Source: an uncultured Coriobacteriaceae bacterium
GTDB taxonomy: Bacteria; Actinomycetota; Coriobacteriia; Coriobacteriales; Atopobiaceae
Direction: 5' to 3'
Length of the DNA stretch: 6,863 nucleotides
Assembly: GCA_902766805.1 (NCBI GenBank)
Contig: CACXFF010000108.1
Coordinates: 1 to 6,863, forward strand
Part shown: positions 1 through 5,219 of the stretch, piece by piece
Layout of the letters: every line of letters begins with the position of its first letter
Position numbering within the stretch: position 1 is the stretch's first letter
Position numbers and translations under genes: made by a program
The notes under the pieces: generated by a model
The model's input: only the letters and a program-made list of their open reading frames with translations
The model's database searches: none
What the model was told of the DNA's origin: nothing

Positions 1-464
1 GCCGTCGTGTCCTGCGCGGCGATGTCGGCGATGGGCTCCGCCTGCGCCTCCTCGGCCACCGGCGCGGGCTTGGGCTTGCGCTCCTTGTGGCGCGGCTTGG
101 CGGGCTTGGGGCCCTTCTTGGTGCCGGCCTTCTTGGCCTTCCACGGCTTGCCGCCCTTGGCAGGCTTGGGCGCGGCTTTGGGCGCGGGCGCGTCGGACGC
201 GTCATCGCTGAGCAGCTTGTCCCACTCCTCGTTGCGCTGGATGGTGGTGAGCACGCGGCCCTTCTTGTACAGGGACACGCGGATGAACTCGGGGCAGGCC
301 TCGGCCAGCTCGCGGGGCGTGGCGCATTCCAGGTCTTCCAGCCAGATGCCGTCGGCCTCCAGGACCTCTTGGAGGCGCTCTGGCGACGCCTGCTTGCCGA
401 TGCCAATCGAGTTGCTGAACAGTCGATAGAGATAGAGCTTGTTGCCCAGGGTGACCTTGGCCAT
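1..464 (-). CDS. Unrecognised small protein with basic K/P/A-rich tail (C-terminus beyond window)
   Basis: I do not recognise this family. The open frame starts at ATG 464 (read leftwards), preceded by an AGGAAGAGG ribosome site about 6 bases upstream, and runs off the left edge without a stop, giving 154 codons. Residues 1-85 look like a compact, folded, partly helical domain (start MAKVTLGNKLYLYRLFSNSI; later FIRVSLYKKGRVLTTI at about 60-75). Residues 92-135 are low complexity, dominated by lysine, proline and alanine (KPAKGGKPWKAKKAG), like the tails of histone-H1-like or other nucleic-acid-binding proteins. Residues 136 onward turn acidic and alanine-rich. No signal peptide or membrane segment is visible. 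A terminator and a 24-bp inverted repeat separate it from trmB upstream, so it probably has its own promoter. Nucleic-acid binding is only an inference from tail composition. The frame is supported by its start, its ribosome site and the ordered domain. Confidence 0.75.
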   Translation of the reverse strand, partial: MAKVTLGNKLYLYRLFSNSIGIGKQASPERLQEVLEADGIWLEDLECATPRELAEACPEFIRVSLYKKGRVLTTIQRNEEWDKLLSDDASDAPAPKAAPKPAKGGKPWKAKKAGTKKGPKPAKPRHKERKPKPAPVAEEAQAEPIADIAAQDTT

Positions 465-619
465 GGTGGTTCCTCTTCCTGTGGATGGTGCGCGAACGCG
501 CCGGACGTTTTCTCACCTCTAGGGTACCGCGAAACCCCAGGGCGTAATCGGACGGCAGGCAAACGGATGAGAATGGCTGCACTCTCCCGGTCTTCTCCGC
601 GCAAAAGGCGGGCTGGCTA

Positions 620-756
620 GACGGTATTGGCGCCAGGCGCTCCAAAAAAAGACCCCACACGTAGCGGGGGTCAACCAAGCGGGCTTTTGTGCCCTGTCAC
701 ATGAGGGATGCGGTTTTCCGGAGCCGTTTCCCGGAGCGCTTGGCGCCAACATCGTC
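620..756. repeat. Long imperfect inverted repeat (24-bp arms) enclosing a terminator
   Basis: The left arm is 620-643 and the right arm 733-756. Read as reverse complements, they match at 21 of 24 positions, including an uninterrupted TTGGCGCCA core followed by CGCTCC after a one-base difference. All three differences are transitions, and two of them give G:U pairs in plus-strand RNA, so pairing would largely survive. The 89 bases between the arms hold the trmB terminator hairpin (651-672), a small hairpin GGGC/GCCC (681-694), and a CGG-TTTT-CCG hairpin (711-720). It could be a MITE-like or REP-like element with terminal inverted repeats, a structured RNA, or a DNA cruciform site. No transposase, tRNA or known RNA family was recognised. 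Confidence 0.6.
644..672 (-). terminator. Intrinsic terminator downstream of trmB
   Basis: On the minus strand the stem GACCCC pairs with GGGGTC across a 10-base loop and is followed directly by seven T residues (644-650 on the plus strand are all A). This is the standard intrinsic terminator form. It lies about 145 bases past the trmB stop codon and upstream of the gene starting at 464, so it should end the trmB transcript and separate the two genes. Confidence 0.75.
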
Positions 757-778
757 CACCAACCACCCAGACACGGCC

Positions 779-815
779 CCCAAGCTGCGTCGGCCGCGGG
801 GAATCCGCGCTTGGG
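779..815. repeat. Inverted repeat directly after the trmB stop codon
   Basis: CCCAAGC (779-785) and GCTTGGG (809-815) form a 7-bp stem immediately beyond the TAG stop of trmB. An alternative inner hairpin, CGCGG (795-799) with CCGCG (805-809), has a 5-base loop and shares G809, so the two pairings partly compete. There is no T-tract, so this is not an intrinsic terminator. It may be a 3'-UTR stem that protects the mRNA end, or it may be chance in GC-rich DNA. Confidence 0.35.
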
Positions 816-1655
816 CTAGCCGCGCTGCCCCTTGCGCGCGCGGCGCAGGTCGCGATTGCGGAAGTTGAGGATGCCGGCCGCCATGCCGTGGGGCAGGTAG
901 CTCAGGTCCATGGTGGTGAGGTCCTCGGGCAGGTAGTCCATGAGGCTCTCAGGCGCAGGTTCGACGAAATCCGCCGGCGCGGGACCAGGCGTGGCGCACA
1001 GCGCGTGGACCTTGGCGCCTTGGGCTGCGAGCTTGCGCTCGTATTCGCTGCCCGCGCCACCCGGCCGCTCGGCGCGCAGGTCGTCGCTCAGCCACAGCAG
1101 CTCGTAGCCGGCGAGCTCGAGCTGTGCGCGCGTGAAAGCGAAAAGCGGCTCGGAGTCGGTGCGCAGCTCCAAGGTCGCGCCCGGCGCGAGGATCTGCCGG
1201 TAAGCCATGAGCTGGGCAGCCGAGGTCATGCGCTTGTGGGCTTCCTTCTTGCGGGGAAACGGGGTGGGGAAGTTCAGGTGGATGCGGCTCACCTCGCCCG
1301 GCGCGAAGACCTCGGTCACGCGGGCGCCGTCCCAGGGCACGACCACCACGTTGGGAAGCTGTGCCTCGCACACGTGCTGTGCGGCGTAGGCGATGCAGAG
1401 CGGCTCGGCGTCGAGCGCGACGTAGAGGCTGGTAGGGTCGGCGGCCGCGGCCTCGCAGACGAACACGCCCTTGCCACAGCCCAAGTCGAGCACCACGCGC
1501 TCGAAGCTCGCGCCCGCGCCGGCGTGCTCCGGCACCAGGGGCCAACAGGCTTCGGCCCAACGTCCCGCATAGGCGCGCGGGCACAGTTCGATGGCGTCGG
1601 CGTAGCGTTCTAGGCGCTCTTCGAGCACGAAATTCTTGGGCGTGCGCGCGTGCAT
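816..1655 (-). CDS. trmB: tRNA (guanine-N7-)-methyltransferase family protein, TrmB-like
   Basis: A 279-residue SAM-dependent methyltransferase of the TrmB family, whose members put N7-methyl on G46 of the tRNA variable loop in the cytoplasm. The SAM-binding loop is VVLDLGCGKG (residues 54-63), with an acidic residue, D82, at the end of the next strand. NFPTPFPRKKEAHKR (128-142) corresponds to the family signature FPDPW...KRR, and LRTDSEPLF (164-172) and SEYERK (203-208) match the later TrmB motifs. Start: ATG 1655 is chosen because GGGAGAGGA lies just upstream and a TACAAT box lies about 30 bases upstream. Two earlier in-frame ATGs (1685, 1715) fall in the promoter and terminator region. Odd points: the signature Asp (D144 in E. 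coli TrmB, considered catalytic) is T131 here, the T of TxxE is S203, and a roughly 55-residue C-terminal extension follows the usual domain end. The fold and family are secure; G46 methylation activity is less so. Confidence 0.88.
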   Translation of the reverse strand: MHARTPKNFVLEERLERYADAIELCPRAYAGRWAEACWPLVPEHAGAGASFERVVLDLGCGKGVFVCEAAAADPTSLYVALDAEPLCIAYAAQHVCEAQLPNVVVVPWDGARVTEVFAPGEVSRIHLNFPTPFPRKKEAHKRMTSAAQLMAYRQILAPGATLELRTDSEPLFAFTRAQLELAGYELLWLSDDLRAERPGGAGSEYERKLAAQGAKVHALCATPGPAPADFVEPAPESLMDYLPEDLTTMDLSYLPHGMAAGILNFRNRDLRRARKGQRG

Positions 1656-1683
1656 GGAGTCCTCTCCCTCGGGTGCACGCGCC

Positions 1684-1689
1684 ATTGTA
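1684..1689 (-). promoter_or_regulatory. Putative -10 box of the trmB promoter
   Basis: TACAAT on the minus strand (5 of 6 match to TATAAT) lies 28 bases before the chosen trmB ATG, giving a leader of about 20 bases that contains the ribosome site. No good -35 box is visible: the expected position falls inside the terminator hairpin of the gene upstream. Weakly supported. Confidence 0.35.
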
Positions 1690-1692
1690 CCC

Positions 1693-1730
1693 AAAGAAAG
1701 GGGCCGAAGGAGCACGGCCTCCTTCGGCCC
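1693..1730 (-). terminator. Intrinsic terminator of the aldo/keto reductase gene
   Basis: Bases 1701-1712 and 1719-1730 form a perfect 12-bp GC-rich stem around the 6-base loop 1713-1718. On the minus strand the stem is followed by CTTTCTTT, an imperfect T-tract. It sits 51 bases past the reductase stop and just upstream of the likely trmB promoter, which suits it to separating the two transcripts. Confidence 0.65.
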
Positions 1731-1742
1731 ATCGCACGACTT

Positions 1743-1773
1743 GTTACCGTGGAGCCGAAGGCTCTACGGTAAC
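1743..1773. repeat. Copy 1 of a 31-bp palindromic repeat (REP-like)
   Basis: Arm GTTACCGTGGAGCC pairs with GGCTCTACGGTAAC around the 3-base loop GAA, giving 13 Watson-Crick pairs and one G:T pair, with one more T-A pair outside. This is the best-paired of three copies in the window. It lies 7 bases past the stop codon of the reductase gene and before its terminator. The RNA made from the reductase gene would carry this stem with loop UUC. Confidence 0.8.
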
Positions 1774-1780
1774 AGCGGCG

Positions 1781-2710
1781 TTAGGGTAGGCGACGACCGC
1801 CAGCGAGGTAGATCTCGTACCATTCCTCGCGCGTGAGCTCGAAGTCGCAGGCGGCGGCGCTCTGGGCGACGCGCGTGGGGTTGGTCGTGCCGATGATGGC
1901 CTGCATCTTGGCCGGGTGGCGCAGCACCCACGCGATGGCCACGGCCATGTCGGTCACGCCGTGCTCTTCGCCGATGCGTGCCAGGACGGCGTTCATGTCG
2001 GCGTATTCCTCGGCGCCCAGGAACGGGCCGGTGAAGTAGCCCTTCTGCATGACGGACCACGCCTGGATGGCCTGGTCGTGCAGCAGCGCGTACTCGAAGA
2101 TGCCGCCGTCGCGGCTGATGCCGGCCTCGTCGCGGGTGTTGACGTTGAACGCGTGGTCAAAGGCCGGGGTGAACGCGCAGGAGAGCTGCACCTGGTTGGC
2201 TGCCAAGGGGAAGTCCAGGAAGTTCTGCAGCAGCGACTCCTGGGCGACGTTTTGGTTGGAAACGCCGAACTCCACGACCTTGCCCTGGTCGTACAGCTCG
2301 TTGAACGCGCGCGCAACCTCACGCGGGTCCATGAGCACGTCGGGGCGGTGCAGCAGCAACGAGTCGATGCGGTCGGTCTTGAGCGCGGCGAGGCTTGCGT
2401 CCACCGACTCGATGATGTGCTCGTAGGAGAAGTCGAAATAGTTGCAGTCCAGGCGCGGGTGGGGACGGATGCCCAGCTTGGTCTGCAGCCACACGCGGTC
2501 GCGCAGGCCGGGGTGGGCGGCGAAGACCTCGCCGATCTTGCCCTCGGACGGGCCGTAGACCGGCGCGGTGTCCAGGGCGTTGATGCCGTGGGCGAGGGCG
2601 GTGTCGATGAGCTCGTAGACCTGGTCGGGCGTCTTGTCCCAGATGCGCATGAGGCCGAGGACCACCTCGGAGACCTGCGCCTCGTGGGCGCCGTACTCGA
2701 TGTAGCGCAT
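1781..2710 (-). CDS. Aldo/keto reductase, YdhF-like
   Basis: A 309-residue NAD(P)H-dependent oxidoreductase with the (beta/alpha)8 barrel of the aldo/keto reductase superfamily, cytoplasmic; the substrate cannot be told from sequence. The catalytic tetrad is visible: D47 in NALDTAPVYG, Y52 in the same motif, K78 in QTKLG and H121 in LLHRPD. HRPDVLMDPREVARAF, GKVVEFGVSNQ and ANQVQLS are close in form to E. coli YdhF, and AIAWVLRHPAKMQAIIGTT (about residues 256-274) is the cofactor-side segment near the C-terminus. Length is normal for the family (about 300). Start: ATG 2710 is preceded by AAGGGG about 7 bases upstream; earlier in-frame ATGs at 2764 and 2740 would add residues unlike the family. 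It appears to be a single-gene transcript between the kup terminator and its own. No partner gene indicates its physiological role. Confidence 0.92.
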   Translation of the reverse strand: MRYIEYGAHEAQVSEVVLGLMRIWDKTPDQVYELIDTALAHGINALDTAPVYGPSEGKIGEVFAAHPGLRDRVWLQTKLGIRPHPRLDCNYFDFSYEHIIESVDASLAALKTDRIDSLLLHRPDVLMDPREVARAFNELYDQGKVVEFGVSNQNVAQESLLQNFLDFPLAANQVQLSCAFTPAFDHAFNVNTRDEAGISRDGGIFEYALLHDQAIQAWSVMQKGYFTGPFLGAEEYADMNAVLARIGEEHGVTDMAVAIAWVLRHPAKMQAIIGTTNPTRVAQSAAACDFELTREEWYEIYLAGGRRLP

Positions 2711-2738
2711 GGCTTCCCCTTCTGCCGAAAGTACAGCC

Positions 2739-2744
2739 ATAGTA
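2739..2744 (-). promoter_or_regulatory. Putative -10 box of the aldo/keto reductase promoter
   Basis: TACTAT on the minus strand (4 of 6 match to TATAAT) lies 28 bases before the reductase ATG, the same geometry as the TACAAT box ahead of trmB. A -35 box is not evident. It is one of very few AT-rich spots in this gap, but support is weak. Confidence 0.35.
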
Positions 2745-2765
2745 GCGCCGTCTCGCGTCGTCACC

Positions 2766-2799
2766 CGGCACGGCTAGGTAAGCGGCTTAGCCCGTGCCG
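2766..2799. repeat. Hairpin-forming inverted repeat upstream of the reductase promoter
   Basis: CGGCACGG (2766-2773) pairs perfectly with CCGTGCCG (2792-2799). With C2791 bulged, CTAGG (2774-2778) continues the stem against CTTAG (2786-2790), leaving a short loop. It sits about 20 bases upstream of the putative -10 box of the reductase gene, so it could be a regulator site. No T-tract makes it a minus-strand terminator. On the plus strand only a short CGTTTG follows. Confidence 0.45.
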
Positions 2800-2804
2800 C
2801 GTTT

Positions 2805-2835
2805 GTTACCGTAGAGCCGAAGGCTTCCCGGTAAC
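2805..2835. repeat. Copy 2 of the 31-bp palindromic repeat
   Basis: The left arm GTTACCGTAGAGCC is the same as in copy 3. The right arm GGCTTCCCGGTAAC has drifted, so the stem has two mismatches in the middle, while the outer 7 bp (10 bp counting flanking T:A pairs) and the inner 5 bp are intact. It abuts the T-tract of the kup terminator on the downstream side. Confidence 0.75.
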
Positions 2836-2869
2836 AAAAAACGCGGCGAGGCCCGAAGACCCCGCCGCG
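2836..2869 (-). terminator. Intrinsic terminator of kup
   Basis: On the minus strand a 12-bp stem (2858-2869 with 2842-2853, two G:U pairs) closed by a UUCG tetraloop is followed by six T residues (2836-2841 are A on the plus strand). This is a strong, textbook terminator 57 bases past the kup stop codon and separates kup from the reductase gene. Confidence 0.9.
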
Positions 2870-2878
2870 CGGAAGCTT

Positions 2879-2909
2879 GTTACCGTAGAGCCGAAGGCTC
2901 TGGAGTAAC
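2879..2909. repeat. Copy 3 of the 31-bp palindromic repeat
   Basis: The left arm GTTACCGTAGAGCC matches copy 2 exactly. The right arm GGCTCTGGAGTAAC leaves two mismatches in mid-stem. It starts 17 bases past the kup stop and ends before the kup terminator, the same position relative to its gene that copy 1 holds behind the reductase gene. All three copies have the same orientation, with loop GAA on the plus strand. Confidence 0.75.
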
Positions 2910-2926
2910 GGGCGCTCCGAGGACGC

Positions 2927-5020
2927 TTACGCCGAAGGCTTGTCCACCACGGACAGCTTGTGCTGGCGCTTGTGGCCGACGAACAGCGGCACGTCCTCGA
3001 AGAGAAGGCTCGCGTTCTGCAGGCCGTACCAGTTCGCCGGGCTGCCGCAGACGCGACGGATGGCGTACTTGGCGTTGATCACGGTCAGGTCCAGGCCCGA
3101 CAGGTCGGCGTCGGCGTTGGGCACCTTGCGGATCAGGCAGAAGCGGAAGTCGCCCACGTGGTCGGAGTTCTCGTAGATCGAGTACTTGTGCAGCTGCTCG
3201 GGCAGCTTGCCCTCCTGCATGAGATAGTCCACGACCTGGTAGAGGTACTCGTTCACGCGCTGGTTCACGCGGAAGCCCAGGCGCAGCTGGACCTTGAACA
3301 CGTTGTCCTCGTCGAAGTCGTTGACCCAGAACTCGTGCGTGTACGGCTCGTCGGTCACGGCGACGTTCAGGAACCAATACGCGCGGGCGCGCTTGGGACG
3401 CTTGTTGAGAATCGAGTACAGGATGTCGCGGTCCAAGGTGTCCACCGACGGGTCGTTGGTCAGGAAGACCAGGTTGTCGGCGAGCAGGGGCAGCGAGTCG
3501 TCGTCTGCGAGCTCGGAGAGTTGGCCGATGTACTGGGTCACGGGCAGGTTCACGCGCTGGGACATCTCGATCTGCGTGCCGCGGTGCCAGATGTACATGA
3601 CCAGGAAGATGGCGAGGGCGAGCAGCACGGTCACGTAGCCGCCGTGGGTGAACTTCGTGAGGCTCGAGAAGAAGAAGAACGACTCGATGGCGCCGAAGAA
3701 CAGCGCGAACGGCACGGCGAGCACCGGCTGGTGACGGATGCGCCAGAGGTAGATCGTGAGCAGCACGGTGGTCATGAGCATGGTCACGGTGATGGCCAGG
3801 CCGTACGCCGCCTCCATGCGCTCGGAGCTGCGGAAGAACAGCACCACACCCAAGCAGCCGATCCACAGGATGGTGTTGACCATGGGGATGTAGATCTGGC
3901 CCTTGTTCTCGGAGGGGTACATGATCTTCAGGTGGGGCATCAGGTCCAGGTGGATGGCCTCGCTCACGATGGAGTAGGAGCCGGTGATGAGCGCCTGGCT
4001 CGCGATGATGGCCGCCAGCGTGGAGAGCACGACGGCGAAGATGCGCCAGTTGCCGGGCAGCATCTCAAAGAACGGGTTCATGGCCGGGCCCATCTCGATG
4101 AGCTCGGGGTTCTGCGAGTTGGCGAGGATCCAGGCGCCCTGGCCCAGGTAGTTGAGGATCAGGCAGGTCTTGACCACGGGCCAAGAGGCGTACACGTTGG
4201 CCTTGCCCACGTGGCCCATGTCGGAGTACAGGGCCTCAGCGCCGGTGGTGCACAGGAAGACGTTGCCCAGCACCATGATGCCGGCGTGGTTGAGGTGACC
4301 GGAGAAGAGGAAGGTCACGCCGCGGATGGGGTTGAAGGCGCGCAGGACGTTGAGGTCCAGCCCAATGTAGATGGCGCCCACGACGCCCAAGAAGCCGAAC
4401 CACAGGCACATGATGGGGCCAAAGGCCTTGCCGATGCTCGAGGTGCCGGCGCGCTGCACGATGAACAGCGCGCTGATGATGCAGATGGTGATGAACACCA
4501 CGATGCCTTGGCCGTCACCGATGATGTTGTGCACCAGTTCGATGGTGCGCAGGCCCTCGATGGCGGTGGTCACGGTCACGGCCGGGGTCAGGATGCCGTC
4601 GGCAAGCAGGGCCGCGCCGCCGACCATGGCCGGCACGATGAGCCAGCCGCCGCAGCGGCGCACCAGGCTGTACAGGGCGAAGATGCCGCCCTCGTTGTGG
4701 TTGTCGGCCTTCATGGCCACGAGCACGTACTTGACCGTGGTGATGAGCGTCATCGTCCAGATGATGAGCGACAGCGCGCCGATGACCACGTCGGGTGCCA
4801 TGGTGGGCAAGCCCCCGTTGCCGTGCATGATGGCACGCAGCGTGTACATCGGGCTCGTGCCAATGTCGCCGTAGACCACGCCCATCGTCACCAGGACCAT
4901 GCCCAAAGAGAAGGGGATGGCCTTGTGGCTTTTTTCGGCCGTCGCGGTCTCCCGGGCGGCCTGTTCGGCGAGCTGCTCTGGGGCAGCCACTGCCGAATCC
5001 GGCGTCTTTTCTTCGTTCAT
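2927..5020 (-). CDS. kup: Kup-type potassium uptake permease
   Basis: A 697-residue KUP/HAK/KT-family secondary transporter for K+ uptake, probably with H+, in the cytoplasmic membrane. After a charged N-terminal tail of about 33 residues comes the family hallmark GVVYGDIGTSP (47-57). Then follow KADNHNEGGIFALYSLVRR (104-122), GGAALLADGILTPAVTV (134-150), GTSSIGKAFGPI (192-203), TTGAEALYSDMGHVGK (258-273), NYLGQGAW (290-297), NPFFEMLPGNW (315-325), SQALITGSYS (341-350), GQIYIPMVN (374-382) and SSERMEAAYGLAITVTM (398-414). About 12 hydrophobic helices end near residue 478; a cytoplasmic domain of about 220 residues follows, as usual for the family. Several motifs look more like Lactobacillus-type Kup than E. 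coli Kup. Start: ATG 5020 has AAAGGAAG about 7 bases upstream; an in-frame ATG at 5104 lies in the control region. It is divergent from the KdpD/KdpE-like pair, which suggests potassium-responsive control. Confidence 0.96.
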   Translation of the reverse strand: MNEEKTPDSAVAAPEQLAEQAARETATAEKSHKAIPFSLGMVLVTMGVVYGDIGTSPMYTLRAIMHGNGGLPTMAPDVVIGALSLIIWTMTLITTVKYVLVAMKADNHNEGGIFALYSLVRRCGGWLIVPAMVGGAALLADGILTPAVTVTTAIEGLRTIELVHNIIGDGQGIVVFITICIISALFIVQRAGTSSIGKAFGPIMCLWFGFLGVVGAIYIGLDLNVLRAFNPIRGVTFLFSGHLNHAGIMVLGNVFLCTTGAEALYSDMGHVGKANVYASWPVVKTCLILNYLGQGAWILANSQNPELIEMGPAMNPFFEMLPGNWRIFAVVLSTLAAIIASQALITGSYSIVSEAIHLDLMPHLKIMYPSENKGQIYIPMVNTILWIGCLGVVLFFRSSERMEAAYGLAITVTMLMTTVLLTIYLWRIRHQPVLAVPFALFFGAIESFFFFSSLTKFTHGGYVTVLLALAIFLVMYIWHRGTQIEMSQRVNLPVTQYIGQLSELADDDSLPLLADNLVFLTNDPSVDTLDRDILYSILNKRPKRARAYWFLNVAVTDEPYTHEFWVNDFDEDNVFKVQLRLGFRVNQRVNEYLYQVVDYLMQEGKLPEQLHKYSIYENSDHVGDFRFCLIRKVPNADADLSGLDLTVINAKYAIRRVCGSPANWYGLQNASLLFEDVPLFVGHKRQHKLSVVDKPSA

Positions 5021-5045
5021 GTGCGCTTCCTTTCTCGCGCGAAAT

Positions 5046-5104
5046 GCCCAGAATGGGCGAGATGATGCTACCGTTTTGCCTGCGTCGGGGCAGGGTAGCG
5101 TCAT
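5046..5104 (-). promoter_or_regulatory. Stem-loops in the kup leader
   Basis: Bases 5062-5072 pair with 5094-5104 (10 Watson-Crick pairs and one T:G in plus-strand reading). Inside, TGCC (5077-5080) can pair with GGCA (5089-5092), or CCTGC (5079-5083) with GCAGG (5090-5094), so alternative inner folds exist. A second small hairpin, GCCCA-GAA-TGGGC, lies at 5046-5058. All would be in the untranslated leader of kup if transcription starts near 5109. It does not match a ydaO c-di-AMP riboswitch that I can recognise. It may be an RNA control element or simply a DNA inverted repeat. Confidence 0.4.
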
Positions 5105-5106
5105 GC

Positions 5107-5124
5107 TTTATGCCATCTTTATGC
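5107..5124 (+). promoter_or_regulatory. Direct repeat TTTATGC x2, candidate KdpE operator
   Basis: TTTATGCCATCTTTATGC contains two copies of TTTATGC starting 11 bp apart, one helical turn; the identical unit is 8 bp (CTTTATGC at 5106 and 5117). OmpR/PhoB-family regulators bind such same-face tandem half-sites. From memory, the E. coli kdp operator has TTTATA and TTTACA half-sites with 5 bases between, the same hexamer-N5-hexamer layout. It is one of the most AT-rich spots in a very GC-rich window and lies between kup and the kdpD-like gene. Regulation by the adjacent KdpE is an inference. Confidence 0.6.
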
Positions 5125-5144
5125 TGCGGGTGATGGCGTGTCAA
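5116..5144 (-). promoter_or_regulatory. Putative kup promoter
   Basis: A perfect TTGACA -35 box on the minus strand (5139-5144) is followed after 17 bases by TAAAGA (5116-5121), a weak -10 box with 3 of 6 matches. Transcription would start near 5109, giving a leader of about 90 bases. The direct repeat TTTATGC overlaps the -10 box and start site, so a protein bound there would more easily block this promoter than activate it, unless the true -10 box differs. Confidence 0.5.
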
Positions 5145-5183
5145 TGCTCCTTAAGTGTCGCAGGTTTTGGGTCGCGATGCTGC

Positions 5184-5199
5184 TGTCATACTCGGTATG
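5184..5199 (+). promoter_or_regulatory. Putative extended -10 promoter of the kdpD-like gene
   Basis: GTCATACT at 5185-5192, preceded by T, gives an extended -10 element (TG-T-CATACT, 5184-5192) with no recognisable -35. CATAC (5187-5191) and GTATG (5195-5199) also form a 5-bp inverted repeat around TCG, overlapping the -10 box and the presumed start, so a repressor site is possible. The leader would be about 20 bases, enough for the ribosome site ahead of ATG 5220. Confidence 0.4.
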
Positions 5200-5219
5200 G
5201 GACGGGAGAAGGCGGGAAC

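Noticed and set aside
465..815. A tRNA or small protein gene in the 351-base gap
   Set aside because: No T-arm GTTCGAAT-type motif or cloverleaf was found on either strand. The open frames here overlap the terminator and inverted repeats and lack a ribosome site.
708..1613. A 301-codon plus-strand open frame opposite trmB
   Set aside because: Low-complexity antisense frame without motifs; TrmB motifs are on the other strand.
1916..2908. A 330-codon plus-strand open frame opposite the aldo/keto reductase gene
   Set aside because: Val/Gly/Asp/Gln-rich shadow frame. It also runs through the palindromic repeats and the kup terminator, which are plainly non-coding.
1741..2909. The three palindromic repeats as a CRISPR array
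   Set aside because: Only three copies with unequal spacing (1062 and 74 bp), with a gene between them; spacers of uniform length and cas genes are absent.
2926..2942. A fourth, partial palindromic repeat (CTTACGCCGAAGGCTTG) at the kup stop codon
   Set aside because: It shares only the GCCGAAGGCT core and part of the outer arm and codes for the last Kup residues. The match is too short to separate from chance.
2960..5065. A 701-codon open frame on the plus strand opposite kup
   Set aside because: Its translation is monotonous (His, Val, Asp, Gln and Gly rich) without domains, as expected for the antisense of a GC-rich gene. The minus-strand Kup frame has every family motif in order.
5021..5109. 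A ydaO-type c-di-AMP riboswitch ahead of kup
   Set aside because: The leader is short for that class and I see none of its conserved core motifs. Only generic stem-loops can be supported.
4899..5219. An upstream in-frame extension of the kinase gene by 107 codons
   Set aside because: It overlaps the start of kup and the control region in antisense and has no KdpD-like N-terminal sequence. ATG 5220 has the good ribosome site.
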